Source: Elephas maximus indicus
Taxonomy: Eukaryota; Chordata; Mammalia; Proboscidea; Elephantidae
Direction: 5' to 3'
DNA: 64,000 nt
Assembly (NCBI RefSeq): GCF_024166365.1
Contig: NC_064830.1
Span: 85,616,721-85,680,720 of the forward strand
In this document: piece by piece, positions 31,815 through 42,525 of the stretch
How the letters are laid out: every line of letters begins with the position of its first letter
Position numbering within the stretch: position 1 is the stretch's first letter
Made by a program: the position numbers and the translations under genes
Notes under the pieces: model-generated
The model's input: only the letters and a program-made list of their open reading frames with translations
Database searches by the model: none
Told to the model about the DNA's origin: nothing

Positions 31815-33185
31815 TATTAAAATAATATTTTATTGCATTTTTGGTAGAAGTGTACACAACAAAACAGGTTCCCATTCAACAATTGCTACACATATTGTTC
31901 AGTGATATTGGTTATATTCTTCACATTGTATCAACAGTCTCATTATTTCCATTCTAGTTCTGTTCCCATTGACCTAGTCTCACAGCCCCCCAAACTTCTT
32001 GTCTATGCTTTAGAGTATTTGTTTACCATTTGGCCTCATCAAGTTTTTTTTTTTCCAATTAAAAGAGCGCAGTGCTCAAGGTTGATATTCATTATTTTAT
32101 GAGCTAACCTGCTATTTAGCTAAAAGGTAGCTAGAAGGGATAGTTTCAGTTCAAGTTTTAAAGACTATCTTGGGTATTTCTCCTATCTTGCTGGGTCCAT
32201 TAATTCTGGATTTTTGAAATTTTGAAGTTGTGTTCCACATTTTTCTTCCTTTCTGTCAAGATCCATCTATTGTGGTCCTGATCAGAACATTCAGTAGTGG
32301 TAGCCAAGCACTATATACTTCCTATGCTATCAGGTTAGAGGACGCCATAGTTCAACTTGACTATAGTCCTATAGACTGGTTCCTCCTTGAGTCCTGGGTT
32401 TCTGTCTTTCTCTTTTGCTCCAGACAGGTATGTGTATATGTGTATACAATTTGTTGGCATCGGTTATCTTGGTTAAAGCTGTGCACACTTCTCCCATATT
32501 CAGTGCTATCTTGTCCATCACCAAAAGTAAAAACCGACTACTGTCTAGAGAATGAACCCCCTTGCCCCTCGGCAACCACCAATGGACATTTGTCTTTGTA
32601 TACATAACTGTTCTTGTCATTTTATAAAAGTGAGATCATACATTATTTGTCTTTTTTGTGATTGACTTATTTTGCTCAGCGTGATGTCCTCTGTGTTCCA
32701 AGATGTTTCAGGAACCCATCATTCTTTATGACTGTGTAATATTCCATAGTATGTATGTACCACATTTTGTTTATCCATTCATCTGATGATGGGCACTTAA
32801 GTTGTTTCCATCTTTTGGCTACTGTGAATAGTGCTTCATTGAACATAGGTGTGCATAAGTCTGTTTGTGTCTCTTCTACTAGAGATCTCTAGGGTATATA
32901 CCAAGGAGTGGAGATGCTGGGTTATAAGGTAGCTCTGTTTCTAATTTTTGGAGGAATCACCGTACTGTTTTCCATAGTGGTTGTACCATTTACATTTCCA
33001 CCAGCAGAGGATGAGAGTTCCAATCTTCCACATCCTCATCAACATTTGTTGTTTTCTCTGTATGTGTATGCATGTGTTTTTAATTGGCGTTTTAGCAGGG
33101 ATGAGGTGGTATCTCATTGTTTTGATTTGCATCTCTCTAATGGCTAATGACTTAGAACATCTTTTCACTGTGTTTGCTGGCAACT
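31815..33185 (-). mobile_element. L1 LINE, 5'-truncated, 3'UTR and end of ORF2
   Basis: Reverse of the L1 3' end: TATTTTATTGCATTTTTGGT at the 3' side, then CCCTTGCCCCTCGGCAACCA, ATTCCATAGTATGTATGTAC, GGTTGTACCATTTACATTTC, GGTATCTCATTGTTTTGATT. An older cousin of the L1 at 53649-55853. Confidence 0.85.
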
Positions 33186-33188
33186 CAG

Positions 33189-33247
33189 GGTCTCAGTAGG
33201 AAATTAGGCTGTGGAATAATCTTTGCTTCAGTTTGCTGAGGACTTTG
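33189..33247. repeat. Diverged direct repeat, left copy
   Basis: TCTCAGTAGGAAATTAGGCT and GGAATAATCTTTGCTTCAG recur in altered form at 33369-33430. Confidence 0.7.
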
Positions 33248-33368
33248 AGTTTGATTTCTGAGGCTTGCATACAAAACTTCTTGATAAGTATGCTGGGTCT
33301 ACTCCATACGAAGCTGTTAGAGGAAGTGGCCTTTAGTTAATGAAAGGGAATGAAATTGGCAAGCCATA

Positions 33369-33430
33369 CTCTCAGCAGAAAATTAGACTATGGAATAATC
33401 TTTGTTTGATTTTGCTAGGACTTCAAGACC
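33369..33430. repeat. Diverged direct repeat, right copy
   Basis: TCTCAGCAGAAAATTAGACT and GGAATAATCTTTGTTTGAT; roughly four-fifths identical to 33189-33247 by eye. Confidence 0.7.
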
Positions 33431-33537
33431 CAACCTTCATCCTTTGCTCATACTTTAGCTAGTCCATTTTCTCTGATTCTCCCTAATTATCGCCCTGGAC
33501 TAATCACAAACCTCTGGTATTGCTTTTGGATAGGCAT

Positions 33538-33603
33538 GTAGTATAGTACGATATGGTATGGTATTGCGTGGTATAATACAGGATAGCGTAGCATGATATG
33601 GTG
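33538..33603. repeat. Degenerate simple repeat (GTATN/GGTAT type)
   Basis: Irregular GTATA, GGTAT and GATAT units. Confidence 0.7.
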
Positions 33604-33990
33604 GCTAAGAGCATGGACGCTGAAGCTAGACTACACAACAACAACAACACAACCCCACTGCTGTTGGTTCCAGCTCATGGCAACCCCACATGTTACAGAG
33701 TAGAACTGCTCCGCAGGGTTTTCTTGGCTGTGATCTTTGTGGAAGCAAATCATCAGGACTTTCTTCTGCAGCACTGCTGGGTGGGTTTGAAGAACCAACC
33801 TTTAGGATAGTGGTAGAACACAAAATGTTTGTGCCACCTAGGGACCTTGAAGCCAGACTACCTCTGTCATTTACTGACTGTATGATCCTCAGCAAGTTAC
33901 TTATTTCTCTGACTCAGCTTTCTTAACTGTAAATGTATCTGGCACATGACAAGCACTATGTAAATATTAGCTATTATTATGCCTAAAGTG
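33600..33990 (+). repeat. MIR, split by an AfroSINE
   Basis: Left GGTGGCTAAGAGCATGGACG; right ATTTACTGACTGTATGATCC, GCAAGTTACTTATTTC, GCACATGACAAGCACTATGT. Confidence 0.85.
33635..33847 (-). mobile_element. AfroSINE-type SINE with target-site duplication
   Basis: ACAACAACAACAACAC at the tail, GTAGAACTGCTCCGCAGGGT, TTTGTGCCACCTAGGGACC. Flanked by TGAAGCYAGACTAC (33621-33634 and 33848-33861, 13 of 14 identical) from the host MIR. Confidence 0.95.
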
Positions 33991-34075
33991 CTGCTCAGTG
34001 TGGAGATTGGGCCCACAGGGCCCTGTGCTTTTTGAATTCTGAATTATGGTTCCTTAACCTTGTGAAAGGAGCCAT

Positions 34076-34227
34076 GGTGCTGCAGTGGTTAAGAGCTACA
34101 GCTGCTAACCAAAAGTCAGCAGTTCAAATCCACTAGCCACTTCTTGGAAACCTTATGGAGCAGTTCTACTCTGTCCTATAGGGTCGCTATGAGCCTGAAT
34201 TGACTCGATGGCAACAGATTTAAGCTT
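34076..34227 (+). mobile_element. AfroSINE-type SINE
   Basis: GGAGCCATGGTGCTGCAGTG start and CTGAATTGACTCGATGGCAA tail. Flanks CTTGTGAAA and CTTGTAAAA look like an 8/9 target duplication. Confidence 0.9.
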
Positions 34228-34324
34228 GTAAAAAGCATGGTTTTCAAGATTGGCTGTCTTCTCCTGGGCTTGGCTCAGTGTTTGCATTAAAGGGAAAGAA
34301 AAGTAGATTTTGTGATCATCCGTG

Positions 34325-34515
34325 TGCCCAGCATCATGATAGATATCTCTTACAAGATCCTAACAACATCCTTGAGAGACAGATTGTTATTCCTATTTTA
34401 CAGGTGAGGGAGCTAGAGCTCAGAGAGGTTAAGTCAAGTCCTAGGTCACACAGCTAGTAAGAGGAAATATTACCATTTTCCCAGGTCTGTTTGATTCCAA
34501 AACCTGTGCTAACTT
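34325..34515 (-). repeat. MIR
   Basis: TCCTATTTTACAGGTGAGGG, GAGGTTAAGTCAAGTCCTAG, GTCACACAGCTAGTAAGAG. Confidence 0.9.
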
Positions 34516-34782
34516 CACTGCGTACTTTGCTTCCCCAAAGTCAGTAACTCCCCTTTCTCTCTCCACTGCTTTGTGCGTTAATACCCAGCTGTCATCTTCC
34601 AAAGCTGCAGTTTTGGCACCATGGATGCTGGGTGCATCCTTCAGCAACAGTGTGCCTTTATTCCTAATCCCTTTTGCATTGTCACTCATTTGTGAAGCTC
34701 TTTTTCCTTAGCCTGTGTAAAAAATTGAGGACAACACCTCATAAGGATAGTTTGGCATCTGACTTGGGCTGATGAAGGAGGG

Positions 34783-34990
34783 AGTATAGCATGGTCGTTA
34801 AGCCCATGAGCTCTGTGTGGGACTACCTGGGTTCACATTATTGCCTTGTATCTTCCTTGATGTGTGTCTTTTGGCAGATTACATAATCTTCCTGAACCCC
34901 AGTCTCCTCACCTGTAAGTAGGGATGGAAATGATAATACCTAACCGTTGGAGTATTTGTATGCATTAAGGGAAATAAATATTAGAAGAAA
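34783..34990 (+). repeat. MIR
   Basis: GTATAGCATGGTCGTTAAGC, ACTACCTGGGTTCACATTA, CCCCAGTCTCCTCACCTGTA, GATAATACCTAACC. Confidence 0.9.
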
Positions 34991-35117
34991 AACGTTCGAA
35001 AGTATTTTTTTTAACCTTTGGTAGGGGTGACTTTCTAGCCAAACAAGACTGTGAACCTAGAGCCCACAAAGGAAATACAGACATCTATAAACACCTGTAA
35101 ACACATGGCTTGTTCTT

Positions 35118-35325
35118 ATTGTTGTTAGTTGCTGTCAAGTTGATCTCAACTCATGGCAACACCATGTGTGCAGAATAGAGCTGCTCCATAGGGTTTTTAA
35201 GGTTATGATATTTCAAAAGCAGATTGTCAGGCCTGTCTTTCAAGGTGCCCCTGGGTAGGTTTGAACCACCAATCTTTTCACTAGTAGTTAAACACTTAAC
35301 CATTTGTCCCACCCTGAAATTCCTA
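35118..35325 (-). mobile_element. AfroSINE-type SINE
   Basis: ATTGTTGTTAGTTGCTGTCA, GAGCTGCTCCATAGGGTTTT, GAACCACCAATCTTTTCAC. Confidence 0.9.
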
Positions 35326-35542
35326 AGCATGGGGCAGAGGCACAAAACAAAGTCAAAAGCCAAATTGAGTTTTTTCTTCTTCTTTTTTTGCAACACTTAT
35401 GACAAAGTATTAATGTTCATAATTTGAAAAGACCACTCAGAAACTGAGAAGAAACAGATAGATCAACCAATAGAAAAATGGGCAAAGGCTATGAGTAGGT
35501 TCCTCACAGAACAGGATGTCCAAATGACCAGTAAATTAAAAA

Positions 35543-35702
35543 AACCAAACCTGTTGCTGTCTAGTTGATTTTGACTCATAGCAACCCTATAGAACAGAGT
35601 AGGACTGCCCCATAGAGTTTCCAAGTTGCACCTGGTGGATTCGAACTGCCGACCTTTTGGTTATCAGCCGTAACTCTTAACCACTATGCCAACAGGGTTT
35701 CG
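35543..35702 (-). mobile_element. AfroSINE-type SINE
   Basis: CTGTTGCTGTCTAGTTGATT, GTAGGACTGCCCCATAGAGT, GACCTTTTGGTTATCAGCCG, CCAACAGGGTTTC. Confidence 0.92.
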
Positions 35703-35767
35703 AAAAAGATGCTCAGGGAAACGCAAATTAAAGCAAAAAATAGTTTTGTTTTGTTTTTACCTGTTAG

Positions 35768-35971
35768 AAACCCAAACCAAAACCCAAACCCTCTGTCATC
35801 AAGTCGATTTTGACTCATAGCAATCCTGTAGGACAGAGTACAACTGCCCCAGAGGGTTTCCAAGGCTGTAAACCTTTATGGAAGCAGACTGCCACATCTT
35901 TCTCCCACGGAATAACTGGTAGGTTCGAACAGCCAACCTTTTGCACTTAACCACTACACCACCATGGCTCC
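35768..35971 (-). mobile_element. AfroSINE-type SINE with target-site duplication
   Basis: TCATCAAGTCGATTTTGACT, GAGGGTTTCCAAGGCTGTAA, CCACCATGGCTCC. Flanked by TTACCTRTTAG (35757-35767 and 35973-35983) from the host L1. Confidence 0.95.
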
Positions 35972-37038
35972 TTTACCTATTAGAATGGGAGGAAAAAAAA
36001 ACTAAAAAGAGAAAGTACCTCAAGCTGACAAAAGCATGAGGAAAGAAATACTTTCATATATTGCTGGTGGGTATATGAAATGTGACAACAAGCAATGTTG
36101 GAAATATCTGTTAAAAATGAACTATACACACTTTTTACCTAGGAATCTTACGTTTAAGAATAATCATATGTAAATAAAAGCACCTCTGTATTAGGATATA
36201 TATTCAAGTATGTTTATTACAACCTTATTTCTTTGGAGGAAAAAAGTGGAAACCAGTCTGAATGTTCTTCAACATAAGACTGGTTGAATAAATTGTTCTA
36301 TACCCACTATGGAATATATTGGAGTCATTAAAAAAAAATAAGTGCCACAAACAGTAATACATCCATACAATGAAATACTACTCAGCAATAGAAAGGAGTG
36401 AATTATTGACACACATGACAACTCGAATGAATCTCAAAGACGTTACCCTGAGTGAAAGAAACCAATCTCAAAAGGTTACATACTGTAAGATTCTATTTAT
36501 ATGACCTTCTCAAAAAAAATGATGGAACAGAATAGTGGTTGCCAAGTGGGAGCAGGGAATGACTGCAAAGCAGCATGAAGGAATTTTTGGGGGTGACAGG
36601 GAAGTTCTATATCTTGACTGTGGTCATGGCTACATGAATGTCTACATGTGCTAAAAATCATAGAACTGTACACCTGCAAAAAGGTCAATCATACTGTATA
36701 ATCATTTATCTTAAAAAAATCTTTAATAGCAAAAAATAATAAGTTATATCTATGTATATTGACCTGGAAGTGTCTCCATGATGCATTTCATAAGAAGAAA
36801 AAGTTGTAAGACAAAGTGTATGATATGATTCTAATTTTGTAAAAACAAATAATTAAACCCTTCTTAATATATGATTATATATATATTTGTGTCTATTTCT
36901 ATGAATATGAGAAACATGTGGAAGGACATACACCAGACTATTGATGTTGGTCAACTCGGGAAGGCAGGAATGGAAGGGGCATTGGGGGCATTTCTTTAAA
37001 CATTTTTGTTATATCGAATTATATTTGTATTACTTCAT

Positions 37039-37047
37039 TGATGTTAC
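37039..37047. repeat. Target-site duplication, 3' side of the SDAD1 retrocopy
   Basis: TGATGTTAC here matches 39288-39296 on the far side of the retrocopy exactly. On the minus strand the poly(A) tail merges into this duplication, so its A-rich half cannot be separated from the tail. Confidence 0.85.
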
Positions 37048-37059
37048 TTTTTTTTTTTT
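37048..37059 (-). other. Poly(A) tail of the SDAD1 retrocopy
   Basis: A run of 12 T on the plus strand sits directly at the 3' end of the SDAD1 3'UTR on the minus strand. A variant polyadenylation signal AGTAAA (plus-strand TTTACT at 37073-37078) lies about 15-20 nt upstream of it. This is the signature of an mRNA copied by L1 machinery. Confidence 0.9.
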
Positions 37060-39287
37060 AGCTGCTACCAAGTTTACTGTGGTTTTCAAAATATAGTGCT
37101 TCTGGACTTCTTAATATAAACAAAGATTCCTGATTTACAAATTTTTAGAGTAATGACACATAGTTAGCATTCTCCTTGAAATGGAAAACTTGCTTGGAAG
37201 TCAATTCATTCTTTTTCTCTTTTTCAAAAGGGCATCTCGTAGAGCCAGCTGCATTTCTCTAAAGGAGCGTTTATTTTTTGACCGGACATTCTGACTATAC
37301 CGCATCATCATAAAGTTCTTCTGTTTTTTCTTCTCCTTATTTGAGGAACTTGAAAATGGATTCATTTTGGTTTTCATCCTCATAAATTCTTTTCGGTCTG
37401 TCTTTCCAGCCATTGCAGTTGCTAGCCTTGTCTCCTTGTCGGACTTTGGCTTTTTATGGTGTTCAATGTCTCGGAGTGAAAGTAACTTGCCTCTGGGCTC
37501 CTCATCACTGTTTATTTCAATATATTTCCTCTTTTCTGCTTTCCCAGGGGCAACACTGAGTTCTTTCCTCAGTTGGGCCGTGCGGATTTTCTGGAAATCT
37601 TCCTGAGTTAAAACCCGACTCGTGCTGATGGCTGCAGCTTTGGCTTTCCGCTCCTCCATGGGCGTGCTGTTTAGCTTCTTGAAAATTTCTTGATGTTCTT
37701 CATCCGAAGAGTGGGGCAAGCCAACCCATTCACCGTCAGCATCCCCCTCCTCACTGAGACTGGCACTTTCCTAACCATCTTCATCATTTGCAGCATTCTC
37801 CTCCTCTTTCTCAGCTTCTAGAATTTCTGCTCCTGGGATATAATCTTTAGCATCTAATTCTCCATATTCTTGTACTCTTGTTTCTATTGAGGCTTCCGTA
37901 GGCTTACACCGGAATTTCTTGTGCAACATCTGAGGATTCAGTGTTCGGAAGAGCTGAATCAAAGTTCTGGCAGACATCATCACATTTTTATCTTTGTGTG
38001 TTTTATACTGGGCCAGGTCTTGGAGAAGTTCTTCAGTCATGGCCAGAGGACATGGAGCGGTGATCTCTTATAGCATTGATAGCTACTGTCATAACTTCAC
38101 CAGAGTTCTTGTCAGTAACAAAATTATTGGCCACAGTCATGAGCAATGACCGAATGATCTCTGGGGGTACCTGATGATGAGATGTTTGTGCAGCAAACAG
38201 AAGAATCTTTGTTACTTCTCTTTGGTAGGGCTGCAGAAACCTTTGAATGAAGGGATGGAAGTTAAAGAGGAAAAGCTCGTGAATTCCCACCAATCTAGAG
38301 ATAAAGTTCATGAGCATCATCTTCACTTCAAATCTCTCCTTAGAGCTCTCTAGTTGCTTTGGTAGTTTCTCTGCAAAATCTTGGGGATCATGAATCAAGT
38401 GAATAGCTGAAAAGTTAAGCACCTCTGGTTTTTTCTTCTTCTTTTGTTTCTTGAGCACTTTCATAGCCTTTTCTAATTTTTTCTTGTGTTTGGAGCTTTT
38501 CTTCCCTGTGGCGTATTGCACAAGAAGGTCTCTTGCTGTTGGTCCTTCATCCTCGGATTCTGAGTCACCGTCCTGTTTCTCCTCTTCACCTTTCCCTAGG
38601 AAGAATGTTAAAGCAGCCACTAATACCTTGGTGACCTTAGAGAAGCATGCAGTTGTGATAACATTGACAGTTTTGGCATCGTTCCAGATGTTTCTTCTGT
38701 AGAGTTCAATCATCTCATCCAAAGACATCTTGGCTCCAGTTGCATTGATGTCTCTTAACATGGTGTACATGAACTTTTGCAATGCTATATTCACTTTATT
38801 GTTCTTGTGTTTTGCATTTATGTTCTTGATATCAGTTACAATATGAGTGTATAAAGTCTTTCGCAGAAGCTTATCATGGCAACGTAGAAGCTCAAAGAAG
38901 AGCTCCAGCAAACTTGATGGACTGATGAGATTCTTATTTCTCTGCAAGATCAAAGTTTTGCAAAATGTCATTCGAAGATCAGGATCCAAGACAGTGTGAT
39001 TATAGGAGAGCAGATCTTTCAGTTCCTGAGGAAAGTTACTTAGATATTCTGGGTAGCAGTGACCAATCTGTGCCATAAACATCACCAGCTTTGCCAGTTC
39101 TTTGCTGGGTTTATTTGGCTGTAATTTGAAAATATCCACATTGGATTTGTAGGAATTATACTGCTGTAGAAACTCTTCGATGAGTTTCTATGCCGGCGGG
39201 TCCCGCTTGATCAGATTCTGTAACTGCGGGAGGTTGCTGGGCAGCTTGTTGTTTCTGCTGGACATGTTGGCTCAGAAAACCCACACC
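37060..39287 (-). pseudogene. SDAD1P: Processed pseudogene (retrocopy) of SDAD1
   Basis: Intronless copy of the whole SDAD1 coding sequence. SDAD1 is the homologue of yeast Sda1, a nucleolar factor for 60S pre-ribosome maturation and export. The ATG is at 39265-39263 and the final stop at 37203-37201, about 688 codons, matching the roughly 687 residues of the human protein. Recognisable blocks in order are SSRNNKLPSNLPQLQNLIKR at the N-terminus, [20 protein letters not shown], the acidic [15 protein letters not shown], a long lysine run, [15 protein letters not shown], and the basic C-terminus [14 protein letters not shown]. Three lesions are seen: a TAG at codon 26 (39190-39188) beside a two-codon insertion, a 2-nt deletion near 38068-38070, and a TAG (37773-37771) where a Trp codon is expected after DEDG. 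About 20 nt of 5'UTR and 140 nt of 3'UTR are present. The flanks are L1 and unassigned DNA, with no promoter visible. The parent identity is very secure; loss of function is inferred from the lesions. Confidence 0.97.
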
Positions 39288-39302
39288 TGATGTTACATTT
39301 TT
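39288..39302. repeat. Target-site duplication and L1 endonuclease site, 5' side of the SDAD1 retrocopy
   Basis: TGATGTTACATTTTT. Read on the minus strand, the empty site is TT followed by AAAAATGTAACATCA, the TT/AAAA nick preference of the L1 endonuclease. The duplication is 9 bp exact, or about 15 bp with one mismatch if the A-rich part is counted. Confidence 0.85.
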
Positions 39303-40034
39303 AATTAAAATAAGAAAACAAAAGGAAAAAAGGGGAAAATTTTAAAATAGAATAAAACCAGAAAGAAAGCTGCACTCCTAAGGCTAGCAGGAAAGAAGAA
39401 AAGAAGCATCAAACAGGCAACTGGCTGGCAGAAAAGTGAACTTTGGAGCCCAGTGGTCAGAAAGCTTGTGTGGAACCAATCAAATTCCTAACTCAGCAAA
39501 ATGAGATTTGCTGGAACAGAAACAGTGTTCTGGACCTGGGGCTGAGAACAAACAGTCTTTCAAGGGTTGAAACTTGGGCCCATTTCTAGGACCTAAGTAA
39601 GCCTCCTTGGGTCTCCATCCATCCATCTGTCCGTCCGTCCGTCCGTCCGCCCACCCATCGACCCACCATTTGTAAATTTTCACATACTGTGTCCCTCCAC
39701 CAAATCGTAATAAAATACAAAGTTTTGTTTGCTTGTCTTTGAAGACTACAATAAATGGAGGCATTGGGATCCTTTTCTCAGCTTTTGTGCCCAAGACTAA
39801 GTCTTTGTATGTGGCTGTGTCAGCTCTACTTAGGGAAAATCATTATCCATTCAGGCTTCCAATTCTCTCAATTGGAATTTGTGCTTTTGTAAGTGGACAG
39901 TTGTACTTCTGGAAACCTCAGGACTTGGCAATAGACTTTCTAGGGTGCCACTCTCCTTTCCTTAGGAACATTCAGGGCATCTTCTCACAGTTCTCTGATG
40001 TGATTGCTTAGAGTGATGTTCCCCACTCTATGAT
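39303..40034. other. Unassigned stretch upstream of the retrocopy; no gene seen
   Basis: 39303-39470 is purine-rich. A (TCCG)n repeat lies at 39612-39665. 39700-40010 has a plus-strand open frame without recognisable protein character. Confidence 0.4.
39612..39665. repeat. (TCCG/TCCA)n simple repeat
   Basis: CCATCCATCCATCTGTCCG followed by further TCCG units and a CCCACCCATCGACCCACC end. Confidence 0.9.
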
Positions 40035-40290
40035 GTTAAGAGTATACTTCTGAAGCCAAGATGCCTAGGTTCAAATCCCAGCTCTGCCACTTACTGCTTA
40101 TTTGACCTTGGGGCAGTTTGATAACATCTCTAGAGACCTCAGTTTCCTCATCCGTAAATGGTGCACTTAATAAAACCTTTCATGAAAAGTAAATGAGTTA
40201 ATAGATGGAAAGCACTTAAAGCAGTCTGCTTGTAGTCTCATTAAAAAAAAAAATAGACACCATTATTATGATTGTTTTTGATAATTGTAT
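40035..40290 (+). repeat. MIR
   Basis: GGTTCAAATCCCAGCTCTGC, CACTTACTGCTTATTTGACC, CAGTTTCCTCATCCGTAAAT. Confidence 0.92.
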
Positions 40291-40379
40291 GGTGCTGGGT
40301 TGCACTGATCAGATGAGAAATCTAGCATATTGTTTTGAATAACAGACGACACTGAGAAAACTTTGTAATATGACAACAT

Positions 40380-40690
40380 TCATGTTCAACTATATATGTG
40401 TGCATGTAGATTTAGATGTGTCCAAGTTTGTATGTACATATATATGTACATTTAAGGAAGCACGGAGAAGTACCTAGAAGAACATGCTCCCAACCGTTAC
40501 CAGTGGTAACATCTCAGAAGGGTGACTAGGAGAGGACTGAAAAGGAACTTTTACTTATTATTTTATTTTCTTCTGTATTATTTGAAATTTTACTGTTGAA
40601 ATTACTGTTTTTGCAAAAGTTGGAAATAAACACAAAAAGAAAAATAAACTAAAAGGATAAATATACTTTAAAATGGGAAATAGACCAATC
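40380..40690 (+). mobile_element. L1M 3'UTR fragment
   Basis: GTTACCAGTGGTAACATCTC, AAGGAACTTTTACTTATTAT, TTCTGTATTATTTGAAATTT. Confidence 0.6.
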
Positions 40691-41454
40691 AGAGAATCTC
40701 TTTCCATTTTCTGTAGAGAAAACTTACTTTTTTTCTAAGGCATTGCCCTGTGAGTTTCACAAAAGCAGCCATAAAAAATATTTTTTCTTCTCTAATATTA
40801 AAGCAATTCCTGGGATTGTTGATCCTAATGTGAAGGTGAGATTGGTCTGATATAGATCCATGAAGTCAGTGCAATAAATCACCCTGCTGGTTGCTTCATT
40901 AGAAATTCAAAGTCCAAAGATGCAACTTTCAATATGTCTGGCTCCCTAGACAACACTAGTCCCCCACCTTCACTGCCCAAGACGATGGGCTGAGCTCGCA
41001 GAATTTGGAGCTGAGCTTTCCTCTCTGTTTTCCTTTATACCGGCTCCCCAACCCTAGTCTACCAGAGGTACCCAGAGATAACTTACTACAATGGAGAACA
41101 CAGTCAGAGGTTCGCTTTGGTCCTGCTGGAAAAGCTGAAAAACATGTCATTGTGTACAAAGCAAAATGATATGAAAGCTGGGGTAGCTACAGAGATGGTG
41201 GGCAAATTCTGAGGCAAGATCTCATAAAGTGACAGAAACTATTTTGTCTGTCTCCTAGAGTGGGATCCCTTTAGAGATAGACCCACCTAGTCTAGATCCA
41301 CTGAGACTAATTTAACAAATGTGTACTGATTTTTTACAATGAGGCCAGGTAAACCATTGCAAAGGTGAGAATTCTCAGGTCTAACCTTCAGCATGCCCTT
41401 CCAGGCATTAAGGTAGTTGAAAAATATATAGCAGATATGATTGGTGGAGATTTA
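40691..41454. other. Unassigned stretch; no gene seen
   Basis: No recognised repeat and no supported frame. Confidence 0.4.
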
Positions 41455-41610
41455 ATCTGGGAAGAATATGATTTTGGAATGAGACATTCCAAGGTTCCAA
41501 TCAGAACTCCACCATCAGCTTAGTGATTGTAGACACCTTGGTAAAACTCTCTGAAGCTGTCTTGTCATCTGGATTATGGAGATAATAGTACTGTTTTAGA
41601 TTGCATCCTT
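41455..41610 (+). repeat. MIR, diverged
   Basis: GGTTCCAATCAGAACTCCAC, CTTAGTGATTGTAGACACCT, GTCATCTGGATTATGGAGAT AATAGTACTG. Confidence 0.65.
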
Positions 41611-42337
41611 AGAAGTAAACTCTGAGATGAAAGGTTGTGAGCAGCATGTTTATTGGAGAGATACACCTGTAAGGCAGCAAGGATTGCACAAATGGGCAAA
41701 GGGATAAGCCAACCTGAAATGTGGCTGCAGTTGAGGCTTCAGCTAATCCTACTGGGAGCTCTGTAGCTGGAATAACCCTTGAGCATTCTCCCAAATTGAG
41801 ATAGAGGGCTGAGCCTTTGAATCATTGCATCGATCAATCATTGGTCAGAGGCTGTCCCCTGGGAGAGCATGTAACCCTGGAAGACGTAGTTCCTATAACT
41901 GAGGGAAGTTCCTAGTGAGAGGGCTGCAAGCCTCCAGCAGCCTCTATTCCAGCAGCTGGGATGCGTTGGCTTTGAAGAGGAGATCTTGGTGGGACTCCAT
42001 ATTATCCACTACTGGTGAATACTGTATAGGTTGGTGGGTATTAAAAAAGTACATAGCATAGCGCCAGTCACCACAGGAGACAGAATGTTGGCTCCTTTCC
42101 TTTTCTTCTCTCCTGAGAAATATTTCTTAATGACTCTGGAAAAGTCCGGAGCCTTTTTTCTTATTCCATCATAAACTGTACCTTTCCAGTGGCCAAAATC
42201 CATTGCATCAACCAGAAATATCTCTTTTCCTCAGACAGTACAAAATAAACACTGACAAAGTCTTAATCTTTAATTTCCTTCATCATTCACCGCAAAACCC
42301 ATAACCTCCTGACAGGTAAGTAATTAGAGGATGGTTT
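41611..42337. other. Unassigned, possibly LTR-like at 41611-41960; no gene seen
   Basis: GAGCAGCATGTTTATTGGAG and GGAGAGCATGTAACCCTGGA have the look of an old LTR, but I cannot name or bound it. Confidence 0.3.
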
Positions 42338-42346
42338 ATCTGATAT

Positions 42347-42516
42347 TGGAGCCCTGTTGGTGCAGTGGTTGAGTTCAGCTGCTCAAAAAAAGGTGGCAGT
42401 TTGAATCCACCAGCCGCTCCTTAGAAACACTGTGGGGCAGTTCTACTCTGTCCTGTAGGGTCACCATGAGCCAGAACTGGCTCGGCGGCAATGGGTTGGT
42501 TTGTTTGTTTTTTTAA
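42347..42516 (+). mobile_element. AfroSINE-type SINE with target-site duplication
   Basis: TGGAGCCCTGTTGGTGCAGT start, TTTGAATCCACCAGCCGCTC, ACTGGCTCGGCGGCAATGGG tail. Flanked by ATCTGATAT (42338-42346 and 42517-42525). Confidence 0.95.
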
Positions 42517-42525
42517 ATCTGATAT

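Larger units (their letters stand above)
35440..37038 (+). mobile_element. L1M LINE 3' region, interrupted by two SINEs
   Basis: AATAGAAAAATGGGCAAAGG, AGATGCTCAGGGAAACGCAA, TATTGCTGGTGGGTATATGA, GAAATACTACTCAGCAATAG, GAGTGAAAGAAACCAATCTC, then a 3'UTR-like tail. The SDAD1 retrocopy lies just past its end. 36720-37038 may be a second L1M piece. Confidence 0.8.

Noticed and set aside
37201..37719. 172-codon frame as a separate small protein
   Set aside because: Same retrocopy, the C-terminal part after an internal stop. It starts mid-domain without an ATG.
38033..39139. 368-codon open frame as a functional gene
   Set aside because: It is the middle of the SDAD1 retrocopy. The upstream codons contain a TAG and the frame ends by a frameshift. 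No introns, promoter or independent start is visible; it opens with GTG.
39480..39794. 104-codon minus-strand frame containing a DGWADGRTDGQMDGW-like repeat
   Set aside because: The repetitive residues are only the translation of the (TCCG/TCCA)n simple repeat.
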